Notes: generated by a model not told the origin, from the sequence alone. DNA of 64,000 nt from Citrobacter youngae (GCF_003818115.1 NZ_RPOI01000008.1:62001-126000), one strand, 5' to 3'. Counted from the stretch's first letter, positions 1 through 7,678 are shown. Numbers and translations are program-made.

Positions 1-669
1 CGTGGTTGTGACGTTGTCACCTGAGATATCAGCCAGGTTAACGTGTTTCGGTGCTGGGTTAATCTCTTTCTCAGTGCGTGGCTCAACTTCATCTGGACTG
101 TAGACGCCGAGGATGACTTCTGGGCAGTACAGGCGAGCCCAGTACTTCACTGCCAGATAAGCGATCTGCTGCTTCGGCGCTGTTTTCCACAGTGGCGAGT
201 TACGTGTGGTGATATCTGCAAGGTAGATTGGCTCACCCCAGGTAATTTCATCTTCGCCTCGCAGTACGGCACCGACCCTGATAAACAGGCCTAATTCATC
301 ACGGCCGTCTTTTTTGCCGGCGATCTTCTCCCAGTCACCGCCGTATTCGTAATGGAAGCGACCAACAATGGCGCTGGAGCTGGAGATTACTGCGTTAACC
401 AGCTGCGCTTCGTAACCCAGAACGCCATTCACCAGGTGCGTTTTCTGGGCAACCGCATATGGGTTCATTCCCCACTGCATAGCCTGCATGACGATAGCCA
501 TACAGTCGGCGGGTTTCCCCGCCAGGTGTTTGGGGACGGTGACTGCAGACTGCGCCATCAATTCAGCGAAAGAGCTAAGCTGGCCGAGTGCCTGCACGTT
601 GAACACAGCGTTGCTGGCGGAAATGGTGTTTGGTGCCTGCTCGGTCGTAATGATGTTGGTATTTTGCAT
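1..669 (-). CDS. recT: RecT-family single-strand annealing protein (3' end cut by window)
   Basis: The visible 223 codons encode a phage RecT-family annealase, which pairs complementary single strands exposed by the RecE exonuclease during phage recombination. The recognisable block near residues 165-195 reads KQQIAYLAVKYWARLYCP, followed by a GVYSPDE segment, as in many lambdoid RecT proteins. The ATG lies 14 bases downstream of the recE stop, with a GGAGG ribosome site between them, so the pair is co-transcribed leftward from pL. The C terminus lies beyond the window. It is not the Erf or Bet type; the assignment rests on the block and on the recE neighbour. Confidence 0.88.
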   Translation of the reverse strand, partial: MQNTNIITTEQAPNTISASNAVFNVQALGQLSSFAELMAQSAVTVPKHLAGKPADCMAIVMQAMQWGMNPYAVAQKTHLVNGVLGYEAQLVNAVISSSSAIVGRFHYEYGGDWEKIAGKKDGRDELGLFIRVGAVLRGEDEITWGEPIYLADITTRNSPLWKTAPKQQIAYLAVKYWARLYCPEVILGVYSPDEVEPRTEKEINPAPKHVNLADISGDNVTTT

Positions 670-683
670 GGTCAAATCCTCCA

Positions 684-3600
684 TTAAGCCAGACGCAGCG
701 CTTCAAGGCGGCGCAGGTCGAAGTCGTTCAGTTCGTCGGTGTAATCAGCGGTGATCGGCGCTGGCCACTCGCCAGTGTCAAAGCCGGTAGCAATAGCGCG
801 CATTGATTTGCGGTACTCAAGCATGCCCAGCTCCAGTAGTTCAGCGGATGCCTCGATGATGGCGATCCAGTGGTAGTTCTCGTCTTTGTTGACGAAAATC
901 CAGAAGAACTGGTCCAGTGCTGCGGTCTCGCAATACATTGCCGCGCTCAGGTGGTAGTCACGGTCGATGATTTCGCGGTGCAGTTTGGCGCGCAGGCCTT
1001 CCTGCTTAATGTTCCACATGCTGATGGTTTTCAGGTCGGCGCCGATGCGCACCCCGTTAAGGTCGATTTCCAGATCCGGGCGCACACGGACTTCCAGACC
1101 GGTTTCGTCGTCGAAGCCAAAGTAGCTGACTTCTACTGCGCGGCTCGGGTGTGTCAGTAGCTTGCCCGCGGTCGGGTGCTGGAGCAGGGCTTTCTGAATG
1201 TTCAGTGCAGTGCTCAGTTGCTGGCGGGTGACCAGCACTTTCCCATGCGGATTCTCGCGCCACGCATCCAACAGTTCGTCGGCGAAGACGGCTTCCGGAT
1301 TAACAGACTTCACGGCCTGAATCAGATCCGCTTTGGTACCGGACACTTTCAGCGGCGCCAGTTTCTGCGCTTCCTGTGCAACCAGGTCAGGATTGATGAT
1401 TGCCAGCTGCTCGAGTAACGCATCACGGCTACCACTGGTTTTCACCTGTGCAGGCAGAGTGGCGTTGTATTCCTTGATGCAGGCTTTCATTGCCGCTGCG
1501 GTCTGCTTCTGATCCGCTTCGATACGCTGGTACTCTTCGGGCAGCGACATATAGCTCTGGCCGGTTTCCTCGGCTGAACCACCCAGCGGCACCTGTGCAG
1601 GCAGAGTGGCGTTGTATTCCTCTAGCAAAGCTTTGATATCGTCTGCGCTCAGTTGCGCTGGCAGGCTGGCGTTGTACTCATCAATAAACGCGCGGATCGT
1701 TGCCGTGGTGGTAAATGCGCCTTCCGGAATTATGGGTTCAACGCTAAATTCTTCATCGAGCTGCTCTGGTTGCAGCGACAGCGCATGCACCAGGTTGCCC
1801 ATATCCAGAACCGGAGAGCGTTCTTTCGTGATGGTCTTCTCGATGTGGCGCGCATTGAAGTACATCAGCGACACACGTGCGTCTTTCACCTGGGTAGAGC
1901 TGATACCGTTGGCTGCGTGATAAACCTCGTTAGGCAGGCCTTCATAGCGGCCGGGCTCGAAGTAAGCGGGGTAAACAACAGCTGGTTCGTCAGATTGCGC
2001 TTCTGGCTCATTTTGTGCCGAAACTGGTTCGGTTTGGTTTACAGAATCGCTGTTTTGGCTAACAGAATCCGTATTCTGGTTTACATCGGCCTGCTGGCCG
2101 GTATCTGACTCTTCACCAGTTTCCAGACTGCTTTCGCCTGACTGCACTTCAGTACCAGCCTGTTTTTCATCACTGACAGTTTCTTCCATCTGCACATCGC
2201 TGGTGGTTTCCTCTTTAACTGGTGAACAGTCATCTTTTTGTTGGGCGGTTGATGCGAGGTCTTCTGTGATCCATTTCGGGTCTGTAGGGTCACTAATCCC
2301 CTCGACATATTCGCCGCGGGAAGCTGCAAGAATTTTGTTTACCTCTTCAGCCGTTTCTTTTTCCTGTTTCATAGGTACAGGCATAGACGAACGACCGCAG
2401 GCTATATCAACGAGCAACGGATCTGGGTTGGCGTGGTCGGTTTCCGTCAGTACTCTATTCAAATATTCTTGGTGTTTTACAGGATCAGCATAAAGCCCCT
2501 CTGGTGTGGTTTTTACAGTTGCGATGATGCAGGCCCGTGAGTAGTCCAGGCCACCAGGAATTGAAACGAATCTCTCTCGAGTAGCCAGCCATTCAGGATC
2601 GTCCATCTTATTCATGATGGAGTTTGCCTGTAGTTCTATATCCAGAGGAACGTTGTAAATATCAAATTCGCGGTCACGGGCACGTAACGCCAGAGCAATT
2701 TCATGCTCCAGCCCGAGAATGGTTTGCGGGAATTTGCGGTCAGAGGCAATGCCGCCACCGGCGTTCGCACCTGAAGGTGTGCGATTAATGGTTGTTACAC
2801 GATTACCTTTGCTCCACTCTTTAACCAGCAGGCCGCGATCGATGTAATCAGTTTTGAACCACACCGTCAGGAACTGGATAACTGTTGCTAGCTCCGTTTT
2901 TTTACCGTCGACAGGGAAGACTTTCTTAACGGCATTCACGACTTTATGAATATCGTGTTCAATGGCTTTTTTGAATGCTTCCACATTCTCAGCAGCCAGC
3001 AGCAGGTTCTGGATGTACGTGTCATCAGTGTCCATCTCAAAGCGGACAATCTTGTTTTTCTGCCCAGCGTCGATGTGATAGAGATATTCACCATCACCGA
3101 TGAACTGAGCCAGTACGCGCTGGCGGAATGGCAGGGTGGCAACAACGATCAGGTTCGGTTGCTGTGTCTGCTGGGATTGCTCTTCGGTCTGGATGCCGTC
3201 CTCAACAGTGAGATCTTGACAAGTTGTAACGTCAGCACCGCTGATGGTTTCAGTTTTGAGCAACTGCAACTTACCACTGCGCCAATCTTCTACTAGTTGA
3301 TTGCGGTCACCGACATCTGTGTTCACCCAGTTAGACATGAATGCAGCGATCACTTCAGGTTCGTGTTTTTCATCCTGTGCGAAGATGCTTTTAATTGCCT
3401 GAATCAGTTTCCATTCAGCATTCAGACTGAGCTCGCCAACTTCAGGAACATCATTTTTCACCTTCAGCAGGTTCTGGAGATAGGTATTGCTTTCGTCCAG
3501 TGACATTTCGCTGGCAGCCAGCTGCTGCTCTTTAGTTATATGAGTCTGGTATTTATCGTTCATCAGATGGACAGCAAAGCGGACTGCTGGAGTGCGGTTT

Positions 3601-3971
3601 TCTACCGGGACAATTTCGGACGCAGTCGCGTCTTCAACGATTACGGTCGGAGTAGGAATGGATGGTGCGTCAACGGCGCCAGTAGACTCACCAGCAGCTT
3701 TTGGCAGCCAGGTGTGCCCATCGTCCTGAAGTTCGTAACGATCACACCAGGTGAAATCAACTTCACCTTCTTCCGGCAGGCCGTCAACAACCGGAAAATC
3801 AGTGCGAATCGGCCTGGCGTAGTCCTTACCACGGCCCGTTTCGATGCCTGCATCTTCCAGAGCAACATCCAGCTGCAGGTTAGCGCGAGCCTCGGTTTTG
3901 GCAGTGAACCAGACCACTGCATCTTGCTTTCCGGATTTCTGAGTGGCTTTAACCACATAAAAGAATTCCAT
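684..3971 (-). CDS. recE: Exodeoxyribonuclease VIII (RecE), long form
   Basis: RecE is a processive 5'-3' double-strand exonuclease that makes 3' overhangs for RecT. The 1095-residue product is longer than the Rac protein (866). The N terminus matches Rac RecE (FPVV-LP-EGE-DFTW near residue 60), followed by two related segments ending in a DRG/N-LV-EW pattern and a Glu/Gln/Ser linker with NQ-TDSV-type repeats. The nuclease domain begins near residue 668 and carries the PD-(D/E)XK residues in RPDLEID and GADLKT. An insertion with three copies of EYNA(S/T)LPAQ lies inside it near residues 765-840. The protein is probably active, because the catalytic residues are present. Confidence 0.93.
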   Translation of the reverse strand: MEFFYVVKATQKSGKQDAVVWFTAKTEARANLQLDVALEDAGIETGRGKDYARPIRTDFPVVDGLPEEGEVDFTWCDRYELQDDGHTWLPKAAGESTGAVDAPSIPTPTVIVEDATASEIVPVENRTPAVRFAVHLMNDKYQTHITKEQQLAASEMSLDESNTYLQNLLKVKNDVPEVGELSLNAEWKLIQAIKSIFAQDEKHEPEVIAAFMSNWVNTDVGDRNQLVEDWRSGKLQLLKTETISGADVTTCQDLTVEDGIQTEEQSQQTQQPNLIVVATLPFRQRVLAQFIGDGEYLYHIDAGQKNKIVRFEMDTDDTYIQNLLLAAENVEAFKKAIEHDIHKVVNAVKKVFPVDGKKTELATVIQFLTVWFKTDYIDRGLLVKEWSKGNRVTTINRTPSGANAGGGIASDRKFPQTILGLEHEIALALRARDREFDIYNVPLDIELQANSIMNKMDDPEWLATRERFVSIPGGLDYSRACIIATVKTTPEGLYADPVKHQEYLNRVLTETDHANPDPLLVDIACGRSSMPVPMKQEKETAEEVNKILAASRGEYVEGISDPTDPKWITEDLASTAQQKDDCSPVKEETTSDVQMEETVSDEKQAGTEVQSGESSLETGEESDTGQQADVNQNTDSVSQNSDSVNQTEPVSAQNEPEAQSDEPAVVYPAYFEPGRYEGLPNEVYHAANGISSTQVKDARVSLMYFNARHIEKTITKERSPVLDMGNLVHALSLQPEQLDEEFSVEPIIPEGAFTTTATIRAFIDEYNASLPAQLSADDIKALLEEYNATLPAQVPLGGSAEETGQSYMSLPEEYQRIEADQKQTAAAMKACIKEYNATLPAQVKTSGSRDALLEQLAIINPDLVAQEAQKLAPLKVSGTKADLIQAVKSVNPEAVFADELLDAWRENPHGKVLVTRQQLSTALNIQKALLQHPTAGKLLTHPSRAVEVSYFGFDDETGLEVRVRPDLEIDLNGVRIGADLKTISMWNIKQEGLRAKLHREIIDRDYHLSAAMYCETAALDQFFWIFVNKDENYHWIAIIEASAELLELGMLEYRKSMRAIATGFDTGEWPAPITADYTDELNDFDLRRLEALRLA
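1443..1621. repeat. 32-bp direct repeat inside recE (with a diverged third copy)
   Basis: Two identical 32-base copies lie at 1443-1474 and 1590-1621, and a diverged copy lies near 1650-1680. On the coding strand they encode EYNATLPAQV. They are in frame and look like a recent internal duplication within the nuclease-domain insertion. Confidence 0.9.
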
Positions 3972-4110
3972 GTGAGATCCTCATTTTTGGGTGTTAGAAT
4001 CCCCGGACCATTGATAGCGCCCATTGGGTTAACTTTGGTTTTAATGTTGTTTCCGGTGTAACTTTGGTCGGTGGCACCGGACGTAGATCCCGCCTTGCGC
4101 GGGTTTTACG

Positions 4111-4272
4111 TTAGCCTTCGTGAGCCATCTGGTCGTGCGAAGCGCAACGTCTTGAGCAATACTCTTTCTCTTTGCGCGCCAGCAGTGAGCCGTTGCGATA
4201 GAGAAGGGTGCTTTTGATTACTTCTTCCGGTTTAACCGGCTTGCCGCAGTAACCGCATTTATTGTCTAACAT
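4111..4272 (-). CDS. Small zinc-ribbon protein, YdaE-like
   Basis: A 53-residue protein with CGYCGKPV at residues 6-13 and CSRRC at 39-43, a CxxC...CxxxC arrangement typical of a small zinc ribbon, ending in DQMAHEG. It lies in the leftward operon upstream of recE. The Rac prophage carries the small gene ydaE upstream of recE, and this is probably the equivalent gene; the name is from memory, not alignment. Its function is not established. Confidence 0.75.
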   Translation of the reverse strand: MLDNKCGYCGKPVKPEEVIKSTLLYRNGSLLARKEKEYCSRRCASHDQMAHEG

Positions 4273-4283
4273 GACATCCTCCG

Positions 4284-4490
4284 CTAGTGGCTGAGTCCAT
4301 GCCCCAGACCGTTCAGATAAACTTCAACCAGCAAATCCTTGGTGTAAGTCATCTCCACGCCGCGATGCAGATACAAACGTCCGCGAGCGTTAGCTGATGC
4401 TGTCCAGGTTGAGTCTTTGTGTTTGACGAGCATCCCCGGCTGAACTGCGCCGCGGTTTACTGTCTGTGTACCGTAGTGCTGATGAACCAT
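4284..4490 (-). CDS. Conserved small phage protein, first gene of the pL operon
   Basis: A 68-residue protein beginning MVHQHYGTQTVNRG, with a basic middle and an LVEVYLNGLGHG tail. The start has a good ribosome site (GGAG seven bases upstream). The frame stays open upstream to a GTG, adding 34 codons (MSFAVVNC...), but that extension overlaps a leader hairpin and has no clear ribosome site, so the shorter form is preferred. It is the first gene downstream of pL. I do not recognise a functional family; similar small proteins sit at this position in other lambdoid prophages. Confidence 0.7.
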   Translation of the reverse strand: MVHQHYGTQTVNRGAVQPGMLVKHKDSTWTASANARGRLYLHRGVEMTYTKDLLVEVYLNGLGHGLSH

Positions 4491-4734
4491 GATGTTCTCC
4501 AGTTTTTCTGAGTGAACTTCGCTGGTGGCGCCGCGGCGCTGATCTTCACGGTTGAGCGTTTTAACTCTGCAGTTCACCACCGCGAAGCTCACTTCTGTGC
4601 TTTGCCCTTGTCGCCAGGCTGGCGGAACGTTTCAAACCTACTGCGCGTTAATCTCACCACCTCATTCCGGTCTTCATATGCCCCGGATGGCTACTTCGTG
4701 GGCGTCCTGCCTCGGTGGTTGTGTTGATGGAGTA
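4491..4734 (-). other. Untranslated leader of the pL operon with a long imperfect hairpin
   Basis: About 245 bases separate pL from its first confident start codon. They contain an imperfect inverted repeat (around 4512-4528 and 4575-4592) whose arms read GTGAACTTCGC and GCGAAGCTCAC. The segment could be a structured leader, for example for antitermination, or could encode the N-terminal extension of the following gene. No N-type antiterminator gene was recognised in this prophage. Confidence 0.4.
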
Positions 4735-4763
4735 ATTAAACACAATGTTTATTTGCGTGTCAA
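4735..4763 (-). promoter_or_regulatory. Early leftward promoter pL
   Basis: On the minus strand a TTGACA -35 box (4758-4763) and a TTTAAT -10 box (4735-4740) are separated by exactly 17 bases. The -10 and spacer overlap an operator palindrome. pR is nearly identical (TTGACT-17-TTTAAT), as expected for paired early promoters under one repressor. It would drive the leftward recombination operon. Confidence 0.85.
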
Positions 4764-4797
4764 CATAATGAGTGTTTTTGTATAAACAAAAAGTTTA
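4737..4797. promoter_or_regulatory. Left operator region OL
   Basis: Two 15-bp near-palindromes, TAAACACAATGTTTA (4737-4751) and TAAACAAAAAGTTTA (4783-4797), flank a weaker half-matching site (TCAACATAATGAGTG, 4760-4774). They share TAAAC-N5-GTTTA with sites at OR, so both clusters are probably bound by the repressor encoded at 6944-7339 and/or by the YdaS-like protein. Confidence 0.8.
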
Positions 4798-4875
4798 ATT
4801 GGTGGCGCTGGTTGACACGGGTAGTATGTTTTGTGGTCTATTTTGTGGTTATAAAAACATCAATGAGGGTGGGCT

Positions 4876-5073
4876 ATGGAAAAGTTCTACGTGGGTTACA
4901 ATGATGTATGTCAGGCGGTGGGGAGAGCGACGCTGAATCTGATATCACATGGAGACGCGCCAACTACTGAGGCGATCATTTCAATGTTGGAGTCGTTGGG
5001 GGATGTTGAGCAGAACGATTTTTGGCGACAGGTGTTCAGATTTGCAGCTGAGGAAATGCGAAGAAAAGGGTAG
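4876..5073 (+). CDS. Small phage protein, possibly DUF2767-like
   Basis: A 65-residue acidic protein (MEKFYVGYNDVCQAVG..., ending EEMRRKG) with two predicted helices and no membrane segment. It is the only rightward gene between OL and the repressor, preceded by a GAGGGTGGGCT ribosome site. A TTGACA at 4812-4817 could be part of its promoter, although no good -10 follows. It converges on the DUF3037/kinase operon. The YNDVC-GRA pattern resembles the enterobacterial DUF2767 family as I remember it; this is tentative. Confidence 0.6.
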   Translation: MEKFYVGYNDVCQAVGRATLNLISHGDAPTTEAIISMLESLGDVEQNDFWRQVFRFAAEEMRRKG

Positions 5074-5079
5074 GCAAAA

Positions 5080-5103
5080 GAAACCCGGCGCGGTGGCCGG
5101 GTT
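5080..5103 (-). terminator. Terminator of the DUF3037/kinase operon
   Basis: The stem AACCCGGC/GCCGGGTT (5082-5089 with 5096-5103) is followed on the minus strand by TCTTTTG, just past the stop of the leftward DUF3037 gene. It also lies downstream of the small rightward gene, but there the run after the stem is not T-rich. Confidence 0.6.
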
Positions 5104-5119
5104 GGATTCATAAACTAAA

Positions 5120-5926
5120 TTACTGAAGCATTGACGCAGCGTTTAACATCTTCTCATAATAAAAATTCATATCTTCTTTACTGTACGCGTTTATAAGGTT
5201 ATCTGCATGTTTTTCAAGAAGATTTATTTGCTGTTTTGCTGTTTTTTCTTGTGCTGTAGTTTCCGCTGCATAAATAACAAATGAGTCAATATTATATTTG
5301 TAAATTTCACATGCTTTTGAGATTGTTAAAGCACTCACGGCAGCCTCACCCATTTGTTTTTTAATATTTTCTGAACGGAAATCTAAAGTTTCAGTCAGAT
5401 GGTATTTGCCATTCTTAAGCAAGAAATCTGCAACTAAACCTTCGTCATCGCTTATAGGATAGTTAGCAACAATCTTGTGCTGATAAAGGTCTTCAGAGTA
5501 TTTGCTAAAGATTCCGTGCTGCATGAATGTTGACTTTATTTCAAAGAAAACTTTTCTTTTCAGTTGCTTGTGAGATTGTTTTTGTGGATTTACTAACCTA
5601 TTCATCAAATCAGTAATTTTTGTTTCGTAATTATCATTGCTTTGAATGGTAAACATACCAAAAGAAGATAATGATAACGATCCCTTAAAAAGGCAGGGAA
5701 GAAGTTCAACGTCATTTATTTTGTGTGATAAATCAAAAAGTGAGTTTGAAAGATCTTCCAAGTAATTGTGTGAAAGACCTTTATCAATTGCTTTAAGCTT
5801 TGAAACTGAATTAAGCATGCGTACGTCTATGTCGGAGTCGTGGTAAACGATCAAGCCAACGTTAATCGTTTCACCTTTCTCAAGATTAGGCGTAACTCTG
5901 ATTAAGCTGTATTTGAAGGTTTTCAA
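5120..5926 (-). CDS. DUF3037 family protein, partner of the HipA-like kinase
   Basis: The N terminus (YSLIRVTPNLEKGETINVGL near residues 6-25) matches the DUF3037 signature, and the 268-residue product is Lys/Asn-rich with no membrane segment. Its start is TTG, overlapping the kinase stop by four bases (TTGA) with GGAG nine bases upstream, so translation is probably coupled to the kinase. DUF3037 and HipA-like kinase genes are known to occur side by side in bacteria; the biochemical role of DUF3037 is not known to me. The gene is AT-rich compared with the replication genes. Sitting between OL and the repressor, it should be transcribed in the lysogen. Confidence 0.85.
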   Translation of the reverse strand: MKTFKYSLIRVTPNLEKGETINVGLIVYHDSDIDVRMLNSVSKLKAIDKGLSHNYLEDLSNSLFDLSHKINDVELLPCLFKGSLSLSSFGMFTIQSNDNYETKITDLMNRLVNPQKQSHKQLKRKVFFEIKSTFMQHGIFSKYSEDLYQHKIVANYPISDDEGLVADFLLKNGKYHLTETLDFRSENIKKQMGEAAVSALTISKACEIYKYNIDSFVIYAAETTAQEKTAKQQINLLEKHADNLINAYSKEDMNFYYEKMLNAASMLQ

Positions 5927-6771
5927 GAGGTTATCTCCAGTCTTATAGCGTTTATTCGCTCAATTCTTTCCTCACTATCCCACCACTTCAGAAAATATTC
6001 TTTATGCATTGGTGGCATCCATGCGACAGGCATAGATTCCAGTATATCAGAGATTGTAGCAACTCCAATTTTCTCAATCTTGTCAAGTACTGACAATGCA
6101 CACATTCTTAATTCTGGTGTATCCCCGACAAATTGCTTAGCTATAGACCAGTTTGTTGATGTGCTTGAGTCCGTAGGAAGTGTGTGCGGGGTGCTACGTG
6201 GCCAACCGATAACAAAAGAGCTCAAGCTAAAATCGAACGTTTTTACTATGATATGACCGCGCGTATTCTCCATGTAAAGATAATTATTGAGATGGCGATC
6301 AATGTTGTACACGAATTGGTCAAATGCATAAATTGCCCATAGCTGTTTTTTCAATGACTCAGAGGCGTTTGCCAGCAAATTGATCCATTGCGGGCCGTTA
6401 AGTCCTGACTTCCATGCAGAAAACTCAATGCGAGAGCCAAATACATACTCGCCATCAGCGATGCACTTAAGAACCTTACAAACAGGAGTTGCAATACCGC
6501 ACCTTTCAGCCAAATTTGTGCAAAACCACTCTGCAGCAGGTACTTGAGTCGGGTTTTGTACAGGAAAAGGAGGTGCAGCTTTCATACTTTTAACCGCATA
6601 CTCCATCTCATCAGTGGCAATGGCAAAACCAGAAAGATGCACAGTACCCAAGTTCGATGGAGTATATTCATTGAACTCTAATTCAAATAAACTTCCTTGT
6701 TCCGGGTCCGGTTCGCTGTTGTTTGGATCTTGTTCTTCTGCCATCTGCTTTTTACCCCACAAAGAAGACAT
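5923..6771 (-). CDS. HipA-like serine/threonine kinase domain protein
   Basis: A 282-residue protein with kinase-fold motifs of the HipA-like class: a VKS segment near residue 60, a helix with AAEWFCTNLAE near 80, the catalytic-loop pattern NIDRHLNN near 155-162 and a DFS metal-binding motif near 178. It lacks the HipA N-terminal subdomain and has no HipB-like antitoxin next to it, so it is the short form that accompanies DUF3037. The ATG has GAGG five bases upstream. Lying downstream of the repressor, it occupies the position of lambda rexA, where superinfection-exclusion genes are common. A phage-defence or host-modifying kinase is an inference. Confidence 0.82.
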   Translation of the reverse strand: MSSLWGKKQMAEEQDPNNSEPDPEQGSLFELEFNEYTPSNLGTVHLSGFAIATDEMEYAVKSMKAAPPFPVQNPTQVPAAEWFCTNLAERCGIATPVCKVLKCIADGEYVFGSRIEFSAWKSGLNGPQWINLLANASESLKKQLWAIYAFDQFVYNIDRHLNNYLYMENTRGHIIVKTFDFSLSSFVIGWPRSTPHTLPTDSSTSTNWSIAKQFVGDTPELRMCALSVLDKIEKIGVATISDILESMPVAWMPPMHKEYFLKWWDSEERIERINAIRLEITS

Positions 6772-6943
6772 GTAAACCTCATGAAATTAAAGTATATCTA
6801 TAATATTCTTGGCTTTTTCTATTCCAGTCTCTCATGGCGAGCATAGCCAAGTTTTCTCCCCATGCTTCAAGTTCGTAAGCGGGGCCGTTCTAGTTTGTTA
6901 GGCATCGAAATGTGTGGTCGAGCAGAGCCTAACTATAGGGTAG

Positions 6944-7339
6944 TTACTCCACATCACCCTTAATCCGCCGCCCCATATACTTGGCGTACAGTTCATCTAG
7001 TTCTTTCAATCGTAGAGATACGATCCGCAACATGTTCTGTTGTTCTTCTTCGTTTGGTAGTTGATTATAGAGTTCCAACAGTCTCCGTTCGTCGTGTCTC
7101 AAACCGTCCTTAGCATCCACGTCCTGACCTAGAACCCACTCAAGACTTACGCCTAGCGCATCGGCAAGTTTTATTGCTGAGCTTTTACCTATCGCTCCTC
7201 TGACAAACCAGTTGTTGACTGATTGTGCGCTCACACCACAGATTCTCGCTATATCCGCTTTGGATATGCGCTTTTTCTCGATGATTTCATTTAACCGCCG
7301 AACCTGCGGGTTATCTGTTTGGTGTGTGTTTTTTCTCAT
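6944..7339 (-). CDS. Short HTH prophage repressor, RacR/DicA-like
   Basis: A 131-residue protein with a helix-turn-helix of the Cro/CI type near residues 24-65 (KADIARICGVSAQSVNNWFVRG) and a C-terminal helical tail (LLELYNQLPNEEEQQNMLRIV) like that of DicA. It has no S24 peptidase domain, so it cannot be self-cleaved with RecA as lambda CI is. It is divergent from a YdaS-like gene, with operators between them, as racR is in Rac. Little ribosome-site sequence precedes its ATG. It probably represses pL and pR. Confidence 0.88.
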   Translation of the reverse strand: MRKNTHQTDNPQVRRLNEIIEKKRISKADIARICGVSAQSVNNWFVRGAIGKSSAIKLADALGVSLEWVLGQDVDAKDGLRHDERRLLELYNQLPNEEEQQNMLRIVSLRLKELDELYAKYMGRRIKGDVE

Positions 7340-7351
7340 ATATCAAGATTC

Positions 7352-7413
7352 TAAACTAAAAGTTTATCGCCTCAACATTCATAATGTTGACTTATATATA
7401 AACATAATGTTTA
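7352..7413. promoter_or_regulatory. Right operator region OR
   Basis: Three palindromes lie between the divergent repressor and ydaS genes: TAAACTAAAAGTTTA (7352-7366), TCAACATTCATAATGTTGA (7372-7390) and the perfect TAAACATAATGTTTA (7399-7413). The first and third share their half-site with OL; the middle one has the related TCAACAT half-site and a longer centre. Confidence 0.85.
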
Positions 7414-7415
7414 AT
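7387..7415 (+). promoter_or_regulatory. Early rightward promoter pR
   Basis: TTGACT (7387-7392), a 17-base spacer and TTTAAT (7410-7415), with operator sites over the -35 and over the spacer and -10. It drives the ydaS-ydaT-replication operon. A weaker leftward promoter for the repressor (TTGAGG-16-TAGAAT) can be drawn on the other strand. Confidence 0.85.
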
Positions 7416-7442
7416 TTGGTTCGTTATTACTTGGAGCCAAAT

Positions 7443-7676
7443 ATGAAAGCACTTGATAAAGCAATAAGCATCGTAGGGGGCGCAACCCGTTTAGCAGAAA
7501 AGCTCGATGTATCTTCAATGACGGTCAGTCACTGGCGTCACCGTGATAATGGAGTCGTACCGGCTAACCGTGTCATTCCTATTTTCAATGCTACAGGCGT
7601 AACTCCACATGAGTTACGTCCTGATTTGTACCTCAACCCTACGGATGGATTACCTGCTCAGGAAGCGAGGGCATAA
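7443..7676 (+). CDS. ydaS: YdaS-like Cro-family regulator
   Basis: A 77-residue helix-turn-helix protein (GGATRLAEKLDVSSMTVSHW, then VPANRVIPIFNATGVTPHELRPDLY) of the YdaS family. It is divergent from the repressor and the first gene of the pR operon, with GGAG six bases before the ATG, and is followed two bases later by ydaT. In Rac, ydaS and ydaT have been proposed to be the Cro and CII equivalents, although they were first annotated as antitoxin and toxin. By position this one is a Cro-type early repressor. Confidence 0.88.
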   Translation: MKALDKAISIVGGATRLAEKLDVSSMTVSHWRHRDNGVVPANRVIPIFNATGVTPHELRPDLYLNPTDGLPAQEARA

Positions 7677-7678
7677 CC

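Noticed and set aside
3641-4024. A 127-codon minus-strand frame overlapping the recE start
   Set aside because: It is a different frame over the conserved N terminus of RecE with no ribosome site, so a shadow.
4088-4107. CCCGC...GCGGG hairpin with TTTT upstream of recE
   Set aside because: It reads as a terminator only on the plus strand, where no transcript is expected; on the minus strand no T run follows.
4284-4592. GTG-started 102-codon form of the first pL gene
   Set aside because: The extension overlaps the leader inverted repeat and lacks a ribosome site, whereas the internal ATG has a good one; kept only as an alternative.
6772-6943. Short frame ending ...AMRDWNRKSQEYYRYTLIS between the repressor and the kinase
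   Set aside because: Only about 21 codons from its ATG with no ribosome site; probably non-coding promoter sequence.
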